DNA from: Limosilactobacillus vaginalis DSM 5837 = ATCC 49540
GTDB lineage: Bacteria > Bacillota > Bacilli > Lactobacillales > Lactobacillaceae
Assembly: GCF_000159435.1 (NCBI RefSeq)
Contig: NZ_GG693413.1
Location: 103,233 to 167,232, forward strand
Direction: 5' to 3'
Length of the DNA stretch: 64,000 nt
In this document: positions 16,014-26,200 of the stretch, piece by piece
Numbering within the stretch: position 1 is the first letter of the stretch
Layout: each line of letters starts with the position of its first letter
Program-made: the position numbers and the translations under genes
The notes under the pieces: model-generated
What the model was told of the DNA's origin: nothing
Databases searched by the model: none
Seen by the model: only the letters and a program-made list of their open reading frames with translations

Positions 16014-16064
16014 GGGCTGTTTGCGTACGGACCATTGTGGCCTGAGTACCAAATAGCCTTTTTT
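16014..16064 (+). terminator. Attenuator/terminator between rpsB and tsf
   Basis: GGCTGTTTG pairs with CAAATAGCC, enclosing a second GTAC/GTAC stem, and is followed by TTTTTT. It lies inside the rpsB-tsf transcription unit, so partial read-through would set the S2 to EF-Ts ratio. Confidence 0.75.
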
Positions 16065-16097
16065 ATTAAAAAAGTTAAACGAAGGAGAGATCTAATC

Positions 16098-16973
16098 ATG
16101 GCTGAAATTAAAGCTGCTCAAGTTATGGAATTACGTAAGAAATCTGGTGCCGGTATCATGGATGCCAAGAAGGCATTAGTTGCTAGTGATGGTGACATGG
16201 ATAAGGCAATGGACTACTTACGTGAAAAGGGTATTGCCAAGGCCGCTAAGAAGAGTGACCGTGTTGCTGCCGAAGGGTTAGCTGACATTGCTGTTAGTGG
16301 TAATACCGCTGCTATCGTTGAATTAAACTCAGAAACTGACTTTGTTGCTGCAAGTGACCCATTCAAGGACTTACTAAAGAAGGTTACTAAGTTGATCAGC
16401 GAAAACAAGCCTGCAAACGTGGAAGAAGCGCTTGCCATGAAGACCGAAAACGGTACTTTAAATGACGACTTGATCAGCACTACTCAAAAGACCGGTGAAA
16501 AGATTAGTCTTCGTCGTTTTGCAGTTGTTGAAAAGAACGATAACGACAGTTTTGGTGCATACCTTCACCAAGGTGGCCAAATTGCTGCTCTTGTTGTTCT
16601 TGAAGGTGGCAATGAAGATGCAGCTAAGGATGTTGCTATGCACGTTGCTGCTATCAACCCTGAATTCATGACTTGTGATGATGTATCTCAAGATCGTCTC
16701 GATCACGAACGCGAAGTCTTCAAGGAAGAAACCTTAAACGAAGGTAAGCCTGCTAAGATCGTTGACAAGATCGTTGAAGGTCGTTTAAACAAGTTCCTTT
16801 CACAAATTTGCTTGGCCGACCAAGACTTTGTTAAGAACCCAGACCAAACTGTTGCAGAATTTGTTTCTGCTAACAATGGTAAGTTGAAGTCATTTATTCG
16901 TTACGAAGTTGGTGAAGGAATCGAAAAGAAGCAAGATGACTTTGCTCAAGAAGTTAAGGATCAAATGAACTAA
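16098..16973 (+). CDS. tsf: Elongation factor Ts
   Basis: Guanine-nucleotide exchange factor for EF-Tu, 291 aa. The N-terminal UBA-like domain ([40 protein letters not shown]) contains the conserved contact region, and NSETDFVAA marks the start of the core. GGAGAGA upstream of the ATG at 16098 sets the start. Partner of the upstream rpsB gene. Confidence 0.98.
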   Translation: MAEIKAAQVMELRKKSGAGIMDAKKALVASDGDMDKAMDYLREKGIAKAAKKSDRVAAEGLADIAVSGNTAAIVELNSETDFVAASDPFKDLLKKVTKLISENKPANVEEALAMKTENGTLNDDLISTTQKTGEKISLRRFAVVEKNDNDSFGAYLHQGGQIAALVVLEGGNEDAAKDVAMHVAAINPEFMTCDDVSQDRLDHEREVFKEETLNEGKPAKIVDKIVEGRLNKFLSQICLADQDFVKNPDQTVAEFVSANNGKLKSFIRYEVGEGIEKKQDDFAQEVKDQMN

Positions 16974-16990
16974 ACAACGTTCGGCAAAAA

Positions 16991-17021
16991 AGGGCGTACT
17001 CTTTGAAGTGCGCCTTTTTTT
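16991..17021 (+). terminator. Intrinsic terminator after tsf
   Basis: AGGGCGTACT pairs with AGTGCGCCT with a one-base bulge, followed by seven T. It precedes pyrH. Confidence 0.75.
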
Positions 17022-17049
17022 GAAAATATTACCATTAGGAGGCAGGTTT

Positions 17050-17772
17050 ATGTCAGACATTAAATACAATCGTGTCATTTTAAAGCTTAGTGGGGAAGCC
17101 CTTGCCGGTGAAAAAGGGTTCGGTATTAACCCACCAGTGCTTAAAGATGTTGCCAAGGAATTAAAGGAAGTTCATGAATTAGGTGTCCAAATTGCTATCG
17201 TCGTTGGTGGCGGAAACATGTGGCGTGGTGTTACCGGGGCAGAACTTGGTATGGAACGCGCCCAGGCTGACTACATTGGAATGTTAGCAACCATTATGAA
17301 CGCACTATCTCTTCAAGATGCTCTGGAATCACTTGATGTTCCAACACGGGTACAAACCTCTATCGAAATGCGTCAAATTGCAGAACCATATATTCGACGG
17401 AAGGCTATTCGTCACCTTGAAAAGGATCGGATTGTGATTTTTGCTGGCGGTACGGGAAGCCCATACTTCTCAACTGATACTACCGCTGCATTGCGAGCAG
17501 CTGAAATTAATGCGGATGCTATCTTAATGGGAAAGAACGGTGTTGATGGTGTTTACAACGCTGATCCAAACAAGGATGCTAACGCTGTTAAGTTCGATCA
17601 TCTAACCCACATGGATCTGATTGAAAAGAACCTCCATGTTATGGATACCACCGCAAGTTCACTTTCTATGGATAACCATATTCCGTTAGTTGTATTTAAC
17701 CTAAACACTCCCGGAAATATTATGAAGGTTGTTAAGGGACAAGAAGTTGGAACCACGATTGAGGGGGATTAA
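17050..17772 (+). CDS. pyrH: UMP kinase
   Basis: Phosphorylates UMP to UDP. The 240-aa amino-acid-kinase fold protein shows [10 protein letters not shown] (phosphate binding), [10 protein letters not shown], and [33 protein letters not shown] lies 7 nt before the ATG at 17050, so the open frame upstream, which overlaps the tsf terminator, is not coding. frr starts 3 bp after its stop, with the ribosome site inside the pyrH end. Confidence 0.98.
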   Translation: MSDIKYNRVILKLSGEALAGEKGFGINPPVLKDVAKELKEVHELGVQIAIVVGGGNMWRGVTGAELGMERAQADYIGMLATIMNALSLQDALESLDVPTRVQTSIEMRQIAEPYIRRKAIRHLEKDRIVIFAGGTGSPYFSTDTTAALRAAEINADAILMGKNGVDGVYNADPNKDANAVKFDHLTHMDLIEKNLHVMDTTASSLSMDNHIPLVVFNLNTPGNIMKVVKGQEVGTTIEGD

Positions 17773-17775
17773 CCT

Positions 17776-18336
17776 ATGGCTACAGGTAAACAAATCTTAG
17801 ATGAAGCGAAGGACAAAATGGCAAAGTCCGGAGATGCATTACGCCGGACTTTAGCTGATATTCGTGCAGGACGAGCAAATGCGAGTCTGCTTAATGGAGT
17901 TAAAGTAGATTACTACGGCGCTCCAACACCACTTAACCAGGTGGCATCAATTACAATTCCTGAGGCACGTCAATTACTTGTTACTCCATATGACGAAAGC
18001 TCATTAGACAATATTGAAAAGGCAATCTATGCTGCTAACCTTGGCTTAACACCACAAAATGACGGTTCAGCAATTCGGATTCTAATTCCGCAATTAACTG
18101 AAGAACGGCGAAAAGAGCTTGTTAAGGATGTTAAGGCTGAACTTGAAAAAGCTAAGGTTGCTGTTCGAAATGTTCGTCGTGAAGCGATGGATGACCTGAA
18201 GAAGGGTAACAAAGACGGTGATTTCAATGATGATGAATTTCATGAGCTTGAAAAGAAAGTTCAGACTGAGACCGATAACGGGATCAAGAACCTTGAAAAT
18301 ATCGCTGCCGATAAGGAAAAAGAATTAATGGGCTAG
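17776..18336 (+). CDS. frr: Ribosome recycling factor
   Basis: A 186-aa factor that releases ribosomes from mRNA after termination with EF-G. The expected landmarks are present: RAGRANASLLNGVKVDYYGAPTPLNQVASI and the C-terminal long helices (RRKELVKDVKAELEKAKVAVRNVRR). It is tightly coupled to pyrH (3-bp gap). Confidence 0.98.
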   Translation: MATGKQILDEAKDKMAKSGDALRRTLADIRAGRANASLLNGVKVDYYGAPTPLNQVASITIPEARQLLVTPYDESSLDNIEKAIYAANLGLTPQNDGSAIRILIPQLTEERRKELVKDVKAELEKAKVAVRNVRREAMDDLKKGNKDGDFNDDEFHELEKKVQTETDNGIKNLENIAADKEKELMG

Positions 18337-18356
18337 ATTAGTCTTAATTACTAACT

Positions 18357-18408
18357 AAGAGTAGGAAAACGAACTAGAAAGCTAGTTCATTCCCGCTCTT
18401 TTTTTGGT
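18357..18408 (+). terminator. Terminator after frr
   Basis: A long stem-loop: AAGAG/CTCTT outside and GAACTAG/CTAGTTC inside, followed by seven or more T. Confidence 0.85.
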
Positions 18409-18441
18409 TGGGGTTGGCATTTCTCCTCAATACATTTATAA

Positions 18442-18471
18442 TTGACAAGTAGTTTTTACTTTAAACATAAA
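18442..18471 (+). promoter_or_regulatory. Candidate promoter of the uppS operon
   Basis: A perfect TTGACA at 18442-18447 with a weak CATAAA -10 box 18 bp later. It lies about 20 bp before the uppS ribosome site. Confidence 0.4.
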
Positions 18472-18491
18472 ATTTGTCTGGAGGAACTATT

Positions 18492-19259
18492 TTGTTTGGC
18501 AAAAAAGAAGGATCCTCGACTAGTAATGCGAAGTTAGATCCAAACCGAATTCCTAACCATATTGCGATTATTATGGATGGAAACGGTCGCTGGGCTCAAA
18601 AACGCCACTTACCACGTGTTGCAGGTCATAAACAGGGAATGCAGACCGTAAAGAATGTGACGATCGCTGCTAGTAAATTAGGGGTAAAGGTTCTATCACT
18701 CTATGCTTTTTCTACCGAGAATTGGAAACGGCCTTCGAGTGAGGTAAATTATTTGATGCAACTACCAATCAAGTTCTTTTCAACTTTTGTTCCAGAATTA
18801 GTTAAGCATAATGTTCGGGTGATGGTGATGGGTGACATTACTAAATTGCCCCAAGGAACTCAAAAAGCAGTTAATGATGCAATCGCTGACACAGCTGAGT
18901 GTGACGGGATGATCCTGAACTTTGCCTTAAACTATGGCAGTCGTGATGAAATCATTCGGGCAACTCAACAAATTGCAAAGAAAGTCGCTGCTAAAGAGAT
19001 TAGTATTGATCAGATTGACGAACAGTTACTGTCTCAAAATATGATGACAGCTGACTTAGGTGAGTTAGCAGATCCCGACCTTCTTATCAGAACAAGTGGT
19101 GAGGAACGGATTAGTAATTTTATGCTCTGGCAAATCGCTTATAGTGAGTTAGAATTTACTGATGTTTACTGGCCTGATTTTGACCGGCATTCATTAGAAG
19201 ATGCTATTGTTAAATTTCAGGGACGTCACCGTCGTTATGGTGGCTTAAAAAATAACTAA
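18492..19259 (+). CDS. uppS: Undecaprenyl diphosphate synthase (isoprenyl transferase)
   Basis: Makes the C55 lipid carrier for peptidoglycan and teichoic acid from IPP units. The 255-aa cis-prenyltransferase shows the catalytic Asp29 in IMDGNGRWA, the YAFSTENWKRP loop and the C-terminal RTSGEERISNFMLWQIAYSE block. GGAGGA at 18480-18485 lies 6 nt before a TTG at 18492, which I take as the start; the TTG at 18474 precedes the ribosome site. It begins the uppS-cdsA-rseP-proS-polC run. Its IPP substrate comes from the mevalonate genes in this same window. Confidence 0.95.
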   Translation: MFGKKEGSSTSNAKLDPNRIPNHIAIIMDGNGRWAQKRHLPRVAGHKQGMQTVKNVTIAASKLGVKVLSLYAFSTENWKRPSSEVNYLMQLPIKFFSTFVPELVKHNVRVMVMGDITKLPQGTQKAVNDAIADTAECDGMILNFALNYGSRDEIIRATQQIAKKVAAKEISIDQIDEQLLSQNMMTADLGELADPDLLIRTSGEERISNFMLWQIAYSELEFTDVYWPDFDRHSLEDAIVKFQGRHRRYGGLKNN

Positions 19260-19276
19260 GTTTGGGGAGAATAATA

Positions 19277-20062
19277 TTGAAAACACGGATAATAACAGCT
19301 GTTGTTGGTTTAGCAATCTTCATTCCGTTAATAGTTTATGGCCACTGGCCATTGACAATTGCCGCAATTGCACTTGGGATCGTTGCTATGAGTGAGATCT
19401 TAGCAATGAAGCGGATGTTCCTCATTTCATTTGAGGCAATCGTTTCTTACCTTGGAGTTGCACTATTAATCCTACCAGATAGTTGGTTAGACTTTTTACC
19501 AAGTGTTGCAACGCGATGGTTTGCATTCTATTTCTTGGTAATTTTGTTACTATTACATACGGTTATTAGAAAGCAACGGTTTACTTTTGATGATGCCGGT
19601 GTGCTAACTTTAGCGATGCTTTATATTGGATTAGGTTTTCGTTACTTTGTTGAAGCACGGGCAGTCAACTTCCAAACCTTACTATACGGGATGTTAATTG
19701 TTTGGATTACCGATAGTGGGGCATACTTAATCGGAAGAAAAATCGGGAAAAATAAATTAGCACCTAAGATTAGTCCAAACAAGACCTGGGAAGGATCGAT
19801 TGGCGGGACAGTTTCTGCTACAATTCTGATTGCTATTTACTTACACTTTATTCCGGTTGGTGGATCTTTTATTCCAATGGTTTGCCTAACGTTAATTCTG
19901 TCAATTATGGGCCAGTTTGGTGATTTGATTGAATCATCACTTAAACGGTTCTATGGAGTAAAAGATTCTGGGAAAATTTTACCGGGACATGGCGGGATCC
20001 TTGACCGGTTTGATAGTATGTTAATCGTTATGCCAATGATGCACCTCTTAGGTATTATTTAG
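19277..20062 (+). CDS. cdsA: Phosphatidate cytidylyltransferase (CDP-diglyceride synthase)
   Basis: Membrane enzyme making CDP-diacylglycerol from phosphatidic acid and CTP. About 261 aa with some 7-8 membrane segments. The C-terminal family signature is complete: SPNKTWEGSIGG, then GQFGDLIESSLKRFYGVKDSG and PGHGGILDRFDS. GGGGAGA precedes a TTG at 19277; the frame also opens at a TTG at 19262 that lies before this site. It follows uppS by 17 bp. Confidence 0.96.
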   Translation: MKTRIITAVVGLAIFIPLIVYGHWPLTIAAIALGIVAMSEILAMKRMFLISFEAIVSYLGVALLILPDSWLDFLPSVATRWFAFYFLVILLLLHTVIRKQRFTFDDAGVLTLAMLYIGLGFRYFVEARAVNFQTLLYGMLIVWITDSGAYLIGRKIGKNKLAPKISPNKTWEGSIGGTVSATILIAIYLHFIPVGGSFIPMVCLTLILSIMGQFGDLIESSLKRFYGVKDSGKILPGHGGILDRFDSMLIVMPMMHLLGII

Positions 20063-20084
20063 TTCTGAAAGAAGAGGGGATTTT

Positions 20085-21362
20085 GTGATAATAACAATCA
20101 TCACCTTTATAATCGTTTTCGGAATACTGGTTTTAGTCCATGAATTTGGTCACTACTATTTCGCAAAACGAGCAGGGATCCTAGTCCGTGAATTTTCAAT
20201 TGGAATGGGTCCCAAGATTTGGTGGAAACAATCCGGTGGCACGACGTATACGATTCGAATCTTGCCATTAGGGGGTTATGTTCGTCTTGCCGGTGCAGAT
20301 GATGAGGACGAAGATGAGTTACGTCCAGGGACTCCGGTAACTATTCAGCTTAATGATCAGGATCAGGTCACTAATATTAATGCAAGTCAAAAGACAACAT
20401 TGTTCCAAGGGATCCCGCTTCAAATTGTTGATTCTGATCTGGTTAACGATTTATGGATTAAGGGATACGTCAATGGCGATGAGAACGACTTGAAGGTTTA
20501 TAATGTTGCTCATGATGCTTTAATTACTGAGCACGATGGCACCGTCGTTCAAATCGCACCTAAGGATGTCCAATTTAATTCTGCTAGTTTGCCAGCACGA
20601 ATGATGACTAATTTTGCTGGTCCAATGAATAACTTTATTTTGTCTCTTGTTGTCTTTATTATTCTCGGCTTCCTCTTAAGCGGGGGAGTTCCGGTGAATA
20701 GCAATAAGGTCGGGCATGTTAATGCTAATTCAGTTGCTGCTCGAGCAGGCCTCGTAAGCGGTGATCGGATTAAGCAAGTCAACAATACTAAAATTAAAGA
20801 TTGGACAGATTTATCAACTGCCATCTCTAGCCATCCAGGGAAAAAGATTACCGTAACTTATGAACACCAGGGAAAACAGCACACCACCACAATGGTTCCC
20901 AAAACAGTTAAACAGTCAGATCAGAAAGTTGGTCAGATTGGGATTCTTGAAGAAACGGATAAAAGTTTCTCAGCACGGCTTAATTTTGGTTGGCAACGGT
21001 TTGTTCAAGCAGGCACACTAATCTTTAGTGTCCTCGGCCACATGTTTACCCACGGCTTTTCATTAAATGATTTTGGTGGACCAGTTGCTATTTATGCAGG
21101 AACATCTCAAGCAACGTCGCTTGGCTTTACGGGTGTTTTGAATTTCTTAGCACTGCTTTCAATTAACCTTGGAATTGTTAACTTATTGCCAATTCCAGCG
21201 TTAGATGGCGGAAAACTATTATTAAATATCATTGAGGCGATTATTCGTCGCCCAATTCCGGAAAAGGCCGAGGGGATTGTGACAATGATTGGGTTCTTCT
21301 TGCTGCTAGTATTAATGATTTTGGTTACGTGGAATGACATTCAGCGTTATTTCATTCGATAA
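20085..21362 (+). CDS. rseP: Site-2 zinc metalloprotease RseP (intramembrane)
   Basis: Intramembrane protease that cuts anti-sigma factors and signal peptides. The 425-aa protein has the HEFGH zinc motif at 19-23 in the first membrane helix, a PDZ domain around residues 205-290 (NSVAARAGLVSGDRIKQVNN) and the second catalytic motif LLPIPALDGGK at about 366-377, followed by a final membrane helix. The GTG at 20085 has AGAGGGGA upstream. It sits in the usual place between cdsA and proS. Confidence 0.95.
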   Translation: MIITIITFIIVFGILVLVHEFGHYYFAKRAGILVREFSIGMGPKIWWKQSGGTTYTIRILPLGGYVRLAGADDEDEDELRPGTPVTIQLNDQDQVTNINASQKTTLFQGIPLQIVDSDLVNDLWIKGYVNGDENDLKVYNVAHDALITEHDGTVVQIAPKDVQFNSASLPARMMTNFAGPMNNFILSLVVFIILGFLLSGGVPVNSNKVGHVNANSVAARAGLVSGDRIKQVNNTKIKDWTDLSTAISSHPGKKITVTYEHQGKQHTTTMVPKTVKQSDQKVGQIGILEETDKSFSARLNFGWQRFVQAGTLIFSVLGHMFTHGFSLNDFGGPVAIYAGTSQATSLGFTGVLNFLALLSINLGIVNLLPIPALDGGKLLLNIIEAIIRRPIPEKAEGIVTMIGFFLLLVLMILVTWNDIQRYFIR

Positions 21363-21380
21363 GGGAAAAGGAGTATTTTA

Positions 21381-23123
21381 ATGCAACAATCAAAGATTTT
21401 AATTCCAACAAAAAAGGAAGCACCAAGTGATGCGGAAGCACTTAGCCATAAGATGATGGTCCGGGCTGGTTACATTTACCAAGTGTCCGCTGGTGTATGG
21501 GCTTACTTGCCAATGGCCTACCGGGTGATTCGGAAGGTTGAAAATATTATTCGTCAAGAAATGGAGAAAGCTGGTGCGGTTGAAATGATGATGCCAGCGC
21601 TCCTTCCTGCTGACTTGTGGAAAGAATCTGGTCGGTATGAAAGCTATGGCGATAACTTATTTAAGTTAAAGGATCGGCGTGATCGTGACTTTATCATGGG
21701 GCCAACTCATGAAGAAACATTTACTGAAGTTATTCGTGACAGTATTAAGTCATACAAGAAGCTGCCATTAGTTGTTTACCAACTACAAGATAAATTCCGT
21801 GATGAAGATCGCCCTCGTTACGGGATCCTTCGTGGTAAGGAATTTGAAATGCTTGATGGTTATTCATTTTCTGCTGATCAAGCTGGCTTAGACCAAGCCT
21901 ATGATCTTCAAGCAAGAGCATACCGTAATATTTTTGACCGGATTGGCTTAGACTACAAGGTGATCCTGGCTGACTCAGGAACAATGGGTGGTAAGAACTC
22001 ACAAGAATTTTCCGCTCCAGCAGAGGTTGGTGAGGATATCATTGCTTATACTGATGGGGATTACGCTGCTAACTTGGAAAAGGCTACTAGTAAGTTTACC
22101 GGTGTTCAACAAACCGCTGAACCTGAAAAACTTGAAAAGAAGCCAACCCCAGGGGCTCACAGTGTCGACGAGGCTGCGGAAAGTCTTGGAATAGACTCAA
22201 ATCAGATCATTAAGACAATGTTCTACATGGCCAAAATGAGTGAAGAGGAAACACAGCCAGTTCTTGTTTTGATGCGCGGCAATGATGAAGTTAACGAGGC
22301 CAAGTTGAAGGATGAACTAGGCTGTGAAGAATTAGAGTTAGCTGACGAAGAAGATGCTGTGAAATATCTGGGAGCACATCCGGGTTCACTTGGTCCAGTT
22401 GGTGTTGGTGAAGATGTTAAAATCTATGCTGACAATTACGTTAAGGTAATGGTTAATATGGCTTGTGGTGCTAATGATGATGGTCACCACTATATTAATG
22501 CCAATATTGATCGTGACTTCTGTGTTGATCAATTCGGTGATTTCCGTAACGTTAAGGAAGGCGAAATTGCACCGGATGGCCATCCAATCAAGTTCACACC
22601 AGGGATTGAAATCGGTCATATCTTTAAGTTAGGGACTCATTATTCGAAGAAGCTTGGTGCACAAGTACTCGATAACAACGGTCGGTTAGTTGATGTTATT
22701 ATGGGGAGCTACGGGATTGGTGTTAGCCGGTTGCTTTCTGCGGTTGCTGAACAAACAGCTGATGACAACGGACTAGTTTGGCCTGACAGTATTGCGCCAT
22801 TTGATGTTCATGTAATTCCTGTAAATGCCAAGAAAGCAGATCAAATGGAAATGGCAAATGAACTTACAGTGGCTCTTGAAAAGGCTGGTTATGATGTCTT
22901 AGTAGATGACCGTAAGGAACGTGCTGGTGTTAAGTTTGCCGACTCTGACTTAATTGGGATTCCAATTCGAATTACTGTTGGTAAGAAGGCTTCAGATGGT
23001 ATTGTTGAAGTTAAGATCCGGAAAACCGGTGAAACAGTTGAGGTTAAGACTGAAGAAGTCGTTAATACTGTTGCTATCTTGCTCAAGCAACTTAGTGGAC
23101 AAGACGATGCTGAAGCTAAATAA
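21381..23123 (+). CDS. proS: Prolyl-tRNA synthetase
   Basis: Class II synthetase of 580 aa, bacterial type. Motif 2 region FRDEDRPRYGILRGKEFEMLDGYSF and motif 3 GSYGIGVSRLLSA are clear. An insertion (INS) editing domain lies between them (about residues 240-400), and an anticodon-binding domain ends the protein. It is a few residues longer than the B. subtilis enzyme. AAAGGAG lies upstream of the ATG. It follows rseP by 18 bp. Confidence 0.97.
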   Translation: MQQSKILIPTKKEAPSDAEALSHKMMVRAGYIYQVSAGVWAYLPMAYRVIRKVENIIRQEMEKAGAVEMMMPALLPADLWKESGRYESYGDNLFKLKDRRDRDFIMGPTHEETFTEVIRDSIKSYKKLPLVVYQLQDKFRDEDRPRYGILRGKEFEMLDGYSFSADQAGLDQAYDLQARAYRNIFDRIGLDYKVILADSGTMGGKNSQEFSAPAEVGEDIIAYTDGDYAANLEKATSKFTGVQQTAEPEKLEKKPTPGAHSVDEAAESLGIDSNQIIKTMFYMAKMSEEETQPVLVLMRGNDEVNEAKLKDELGCEELELADEEDAVKYLGAHPGSLGPVGVGEDVKIYADNYVKVMVNMACGANDDGHHYINANIDRDFCVDQFGDFRNVKEGEIAPDGHPIKFTPGIEIGHIFKLGTHYSKKLGAQVLDNNGRLVDVIMGSYGIGVSRLLSAVAEQTADDNGLVWPDSIAPFDVHVIPVNAKKADQMEMANELTVALEKAGYDVLVDDRKERAGVKFADSDLIGIPIRITVGKKASDGIVEVKIRKTGETVEVKTEEVVNTVAILLKQLSGQDDAEAK

Positions 23124-23142
23124 TTAGTCTAATCATTAATTG

Positions 23143-23187
23143 GTGGTGACGATGGTAGAATTTAATTTATCAACGCGCCACTTTTTT
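23143..23187 (+). terminator. Possible weak terminator between proS and polC
   Basis: GTGGTGACG (23143-23151) can pair with CGCGCCAC (23174-23181) with one bulge across a 22-nt loop, followed by six T. It would make polC partly independent of the upstream operon. Confidence 0.45.
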
Positions 23188-23205
23188 ATTGTAGGAGGAT
23201 AAAAA

Positions 23206-26200
23206 GTGAGTTTATCACGACAAGAATTATTTCAAAAGCTACTTGAACAAATTCACTTTCCCGAAAAAGATAACCCTGCCTTTCGTGATGCAAAGGTTCA
23301 ATCTGTCGTAGTTCATAAGGATTCGCGTCTATGGGAATTTCATTTAATGCTCCGACAGCCGTTACCATTTAACCTTTTTAGTGAATTTTCAAACGCGTTA
23401 ACAATGGGTTTTCGGGATATTGCTAATACGCGAGTGAAAATTAGTAGTCCAATGACCGATCTTGATCCCAAGCTAATTGGTGATTACTGGGAATATGTAG
23501 TCCGCCAAACAGCTCCCGATTCACCGATGACTCAGCAAGTTTGTACACAGACATCACCTGAAGTTAGGGATGGTCGGGTAACTCTTGTTATTGAAAATGA
23601 GATGATGAAGGACTTCCTTACTAAAAATGTCTTAGGAAAGATTGAAGAGGATTATGTTGACCTTGGTTTTCCTAAATTTCGGATTCACCCGTTCGTCGAT
23701 GAATCTGCTTCGGAAGCCCGGATTAAGGAACTAAAGGCTAAGCATGAAGCGGATGATGCTGCCCTTGCTGCTAAGGCGATGGAACAGATTAAAAAGAATA
23801 ATGTTGCTAAAAAGAAAAAGCAGCAAAGCAACGTGGCACCTGCCGATGGACCTGTTCAACTTGGTCGGGTAATTAATGATTCCCAAGAAGTTAAGCAGAT
23901 GAAAGATATTGCTGAGGAAGAGCGTTCGGTTGTTGTTGAGGGATATGTCTTTAGCACTGAAGTACGGGAACTACGCTCAGGTCGGCAATTATTGACATTT
24001 GAAATTACTGACTATACTTCTTCGTTTGCGGTAAAGAAGTTCTCCCGTAATGAAGCTGATGAAGCCCAATTTGCAAATATCAAAGAGGGAATGTGGCTTA
24101 AAGTTCGTGGCCCGGTGCAAGAAGATACGTGGATGCATGATTTAGTTATTAATGCTTTTGACATTAATGAAATTAAGCATGAAGAGCGTCAGGATAAGGC
24201 GCCAGCTGATGATAAGCGAATTGAATTACATGCTCATTCAGAAATGAGTCAAATGGATGCCACTAATTCAATTACCGAATTAGCTAACCGTGCTCATTCG
24301 TGGGGCCAGCCTGCAATTGCAATTACTGATCATGCGGACGTTCAAGCATTTCCAGAAGCATTCAAGGCGGCTAAAAAAACAGGGATCAAAATGCTTTACG
24401 GTGTGGAAGCAAACGTGGTTGATGACGGGATCCCGTTAGTGTATAACGAAAATGATACACCGCTAGATGGTCAGACATATGTTATCTTTGATGTTGAAAC
24501 GACGGGACTTTCAGCAATTTATGATAAGGTAATTGAACTTTCCGCTTCGAAGATGAAAGATGGTGAAGTCTTGGAGCGGTTCGATGAATTTATTGATCCT
24601 GGTTTCCCCCTTTCTGAACAGACAACTAACCTAACATCAATTACTGATGAGATGGTTCAAGGTTCAAAAAGCGAGGAAGAAGTCTTCAGAATGTTTAGGG
24701 ACTTCTGTGAAGGGTGTATTATTGCTGGTCACAACGTTTCCTTTGATATGGGATTCATGAATACCGGTTATCGTCGTCATAATATGGAAGAGATTACGGC
24801 CCCCGTTATTGATACTTTGCCGTTAGCACGATTTCTCTATCCGCATATGCGTGGATACCGTTTGAATACCTTAAGTAAGAAATTCAAGGTTGCTCTTGAA
24901 CACCACCACCGAGCAAATTACGATGCTGAGGCAACAGGGAAGCTGCTGCATATCTTCTTAAAGGATGCGGAAAAACGGTATGGAATTAAATTAATCAGTG
25001 ATTTGAACAAACATATGACTGATAACGATGCTTACCGGCATGCACGGCCATTTCATGTTACGATTCTTGCCCAGACTCAAGCAGGGCTGAAAAACCTCTA
25101 TAAGTTGGTTTCACTGTCTAACGTTAAGTATTTTGCGCGAGTACCGCGGATTCCGCGTAGTGTTCTAACTAAGTTTCGCCAGGGACTCCTTTTGGGCACT
25201 GCCTGCTCTTCTGGTGAAGTATTTACCGCAATGATGGAAAAAGGATTTGCTGAAGCTGAGCGAAAGGCTAAGTATTATGACTTTATTGAAGTTCAGCCGA
25301 AACCTAATTACCAGCCATTATTAGAGCAGAAGGTCATTGCTGATGATGCCCACTTGGAAGATATTCTGAAGAACATGGTTAAACTAGGTGAAAACTTAAA
25401 GAAACCAGTTGTCGCAACGGGGGATGTCCACTATTTGGATGCTCACGATGCCATTTACCGTAAGATCCTCATCAATTCTCAAGGTGGTGCTAATCCGCTT
25501 AACCGGACTAGAAGACCAGATGTTCATTTCAGAACAACAGATGAGATGCTCAATGAATTTAGTTTTCTTGGTGCTGATAAAGCACATCAAATCGTTGTCA
25601 CAAATACCCATCAGGTTGCTGATATGATTGATGACGGCATTTGCCCAGTCAAGGATAAGCTTTACACTCCCCATATGAAGGGAGCAGAACAAGAAATTCA
25701 AGATCGTACTTGGGACACTGCTAAGAAATGGTATGGTGATCCGTTACCAAAGATTGTTCAAGACCGGGTTGATCTTGAGTTAAATAGTATTGTTAAAAAC
25801 GGGTTCTCGGTAATTTATCTGATTGCTCAACGGCTAGTAGCAAAGTCAAATAAGGACGGTTATTTGGTAGGTTCTCGGGGATCCGTTGGTTCAAGTGTGG
25901 TTGCTACGCTTTCTGGAATCACAGAGGTTAATCCGTTGCCGCCACACTACCGATGCCCTAAGTGTCATTATTCTCATTTCTATACCAAGGGTGAATATAG
26001 TTCAGGATTTGACCTTCCAGAAAAGAAGTGTCCTAAGTGCGGGACACTGCTGGTTAAGGATGGTCATGATATTCCGTTCCAAACTTTCTTAGGATTTAAG
26101 GGAAATAAGGTTCCGGATATTGATTTGAACTTCTCCGGAGACTATCAGCCAATTGCTCACAACTACATGAAAGTGCTATTCGGTGAAAAGAATGTCTTTC

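Noticed and set aside
23186-23368. 60-codon minus-strand ORF at the polC start
   Set aside because: Antisense to PolC with no upstream signals.
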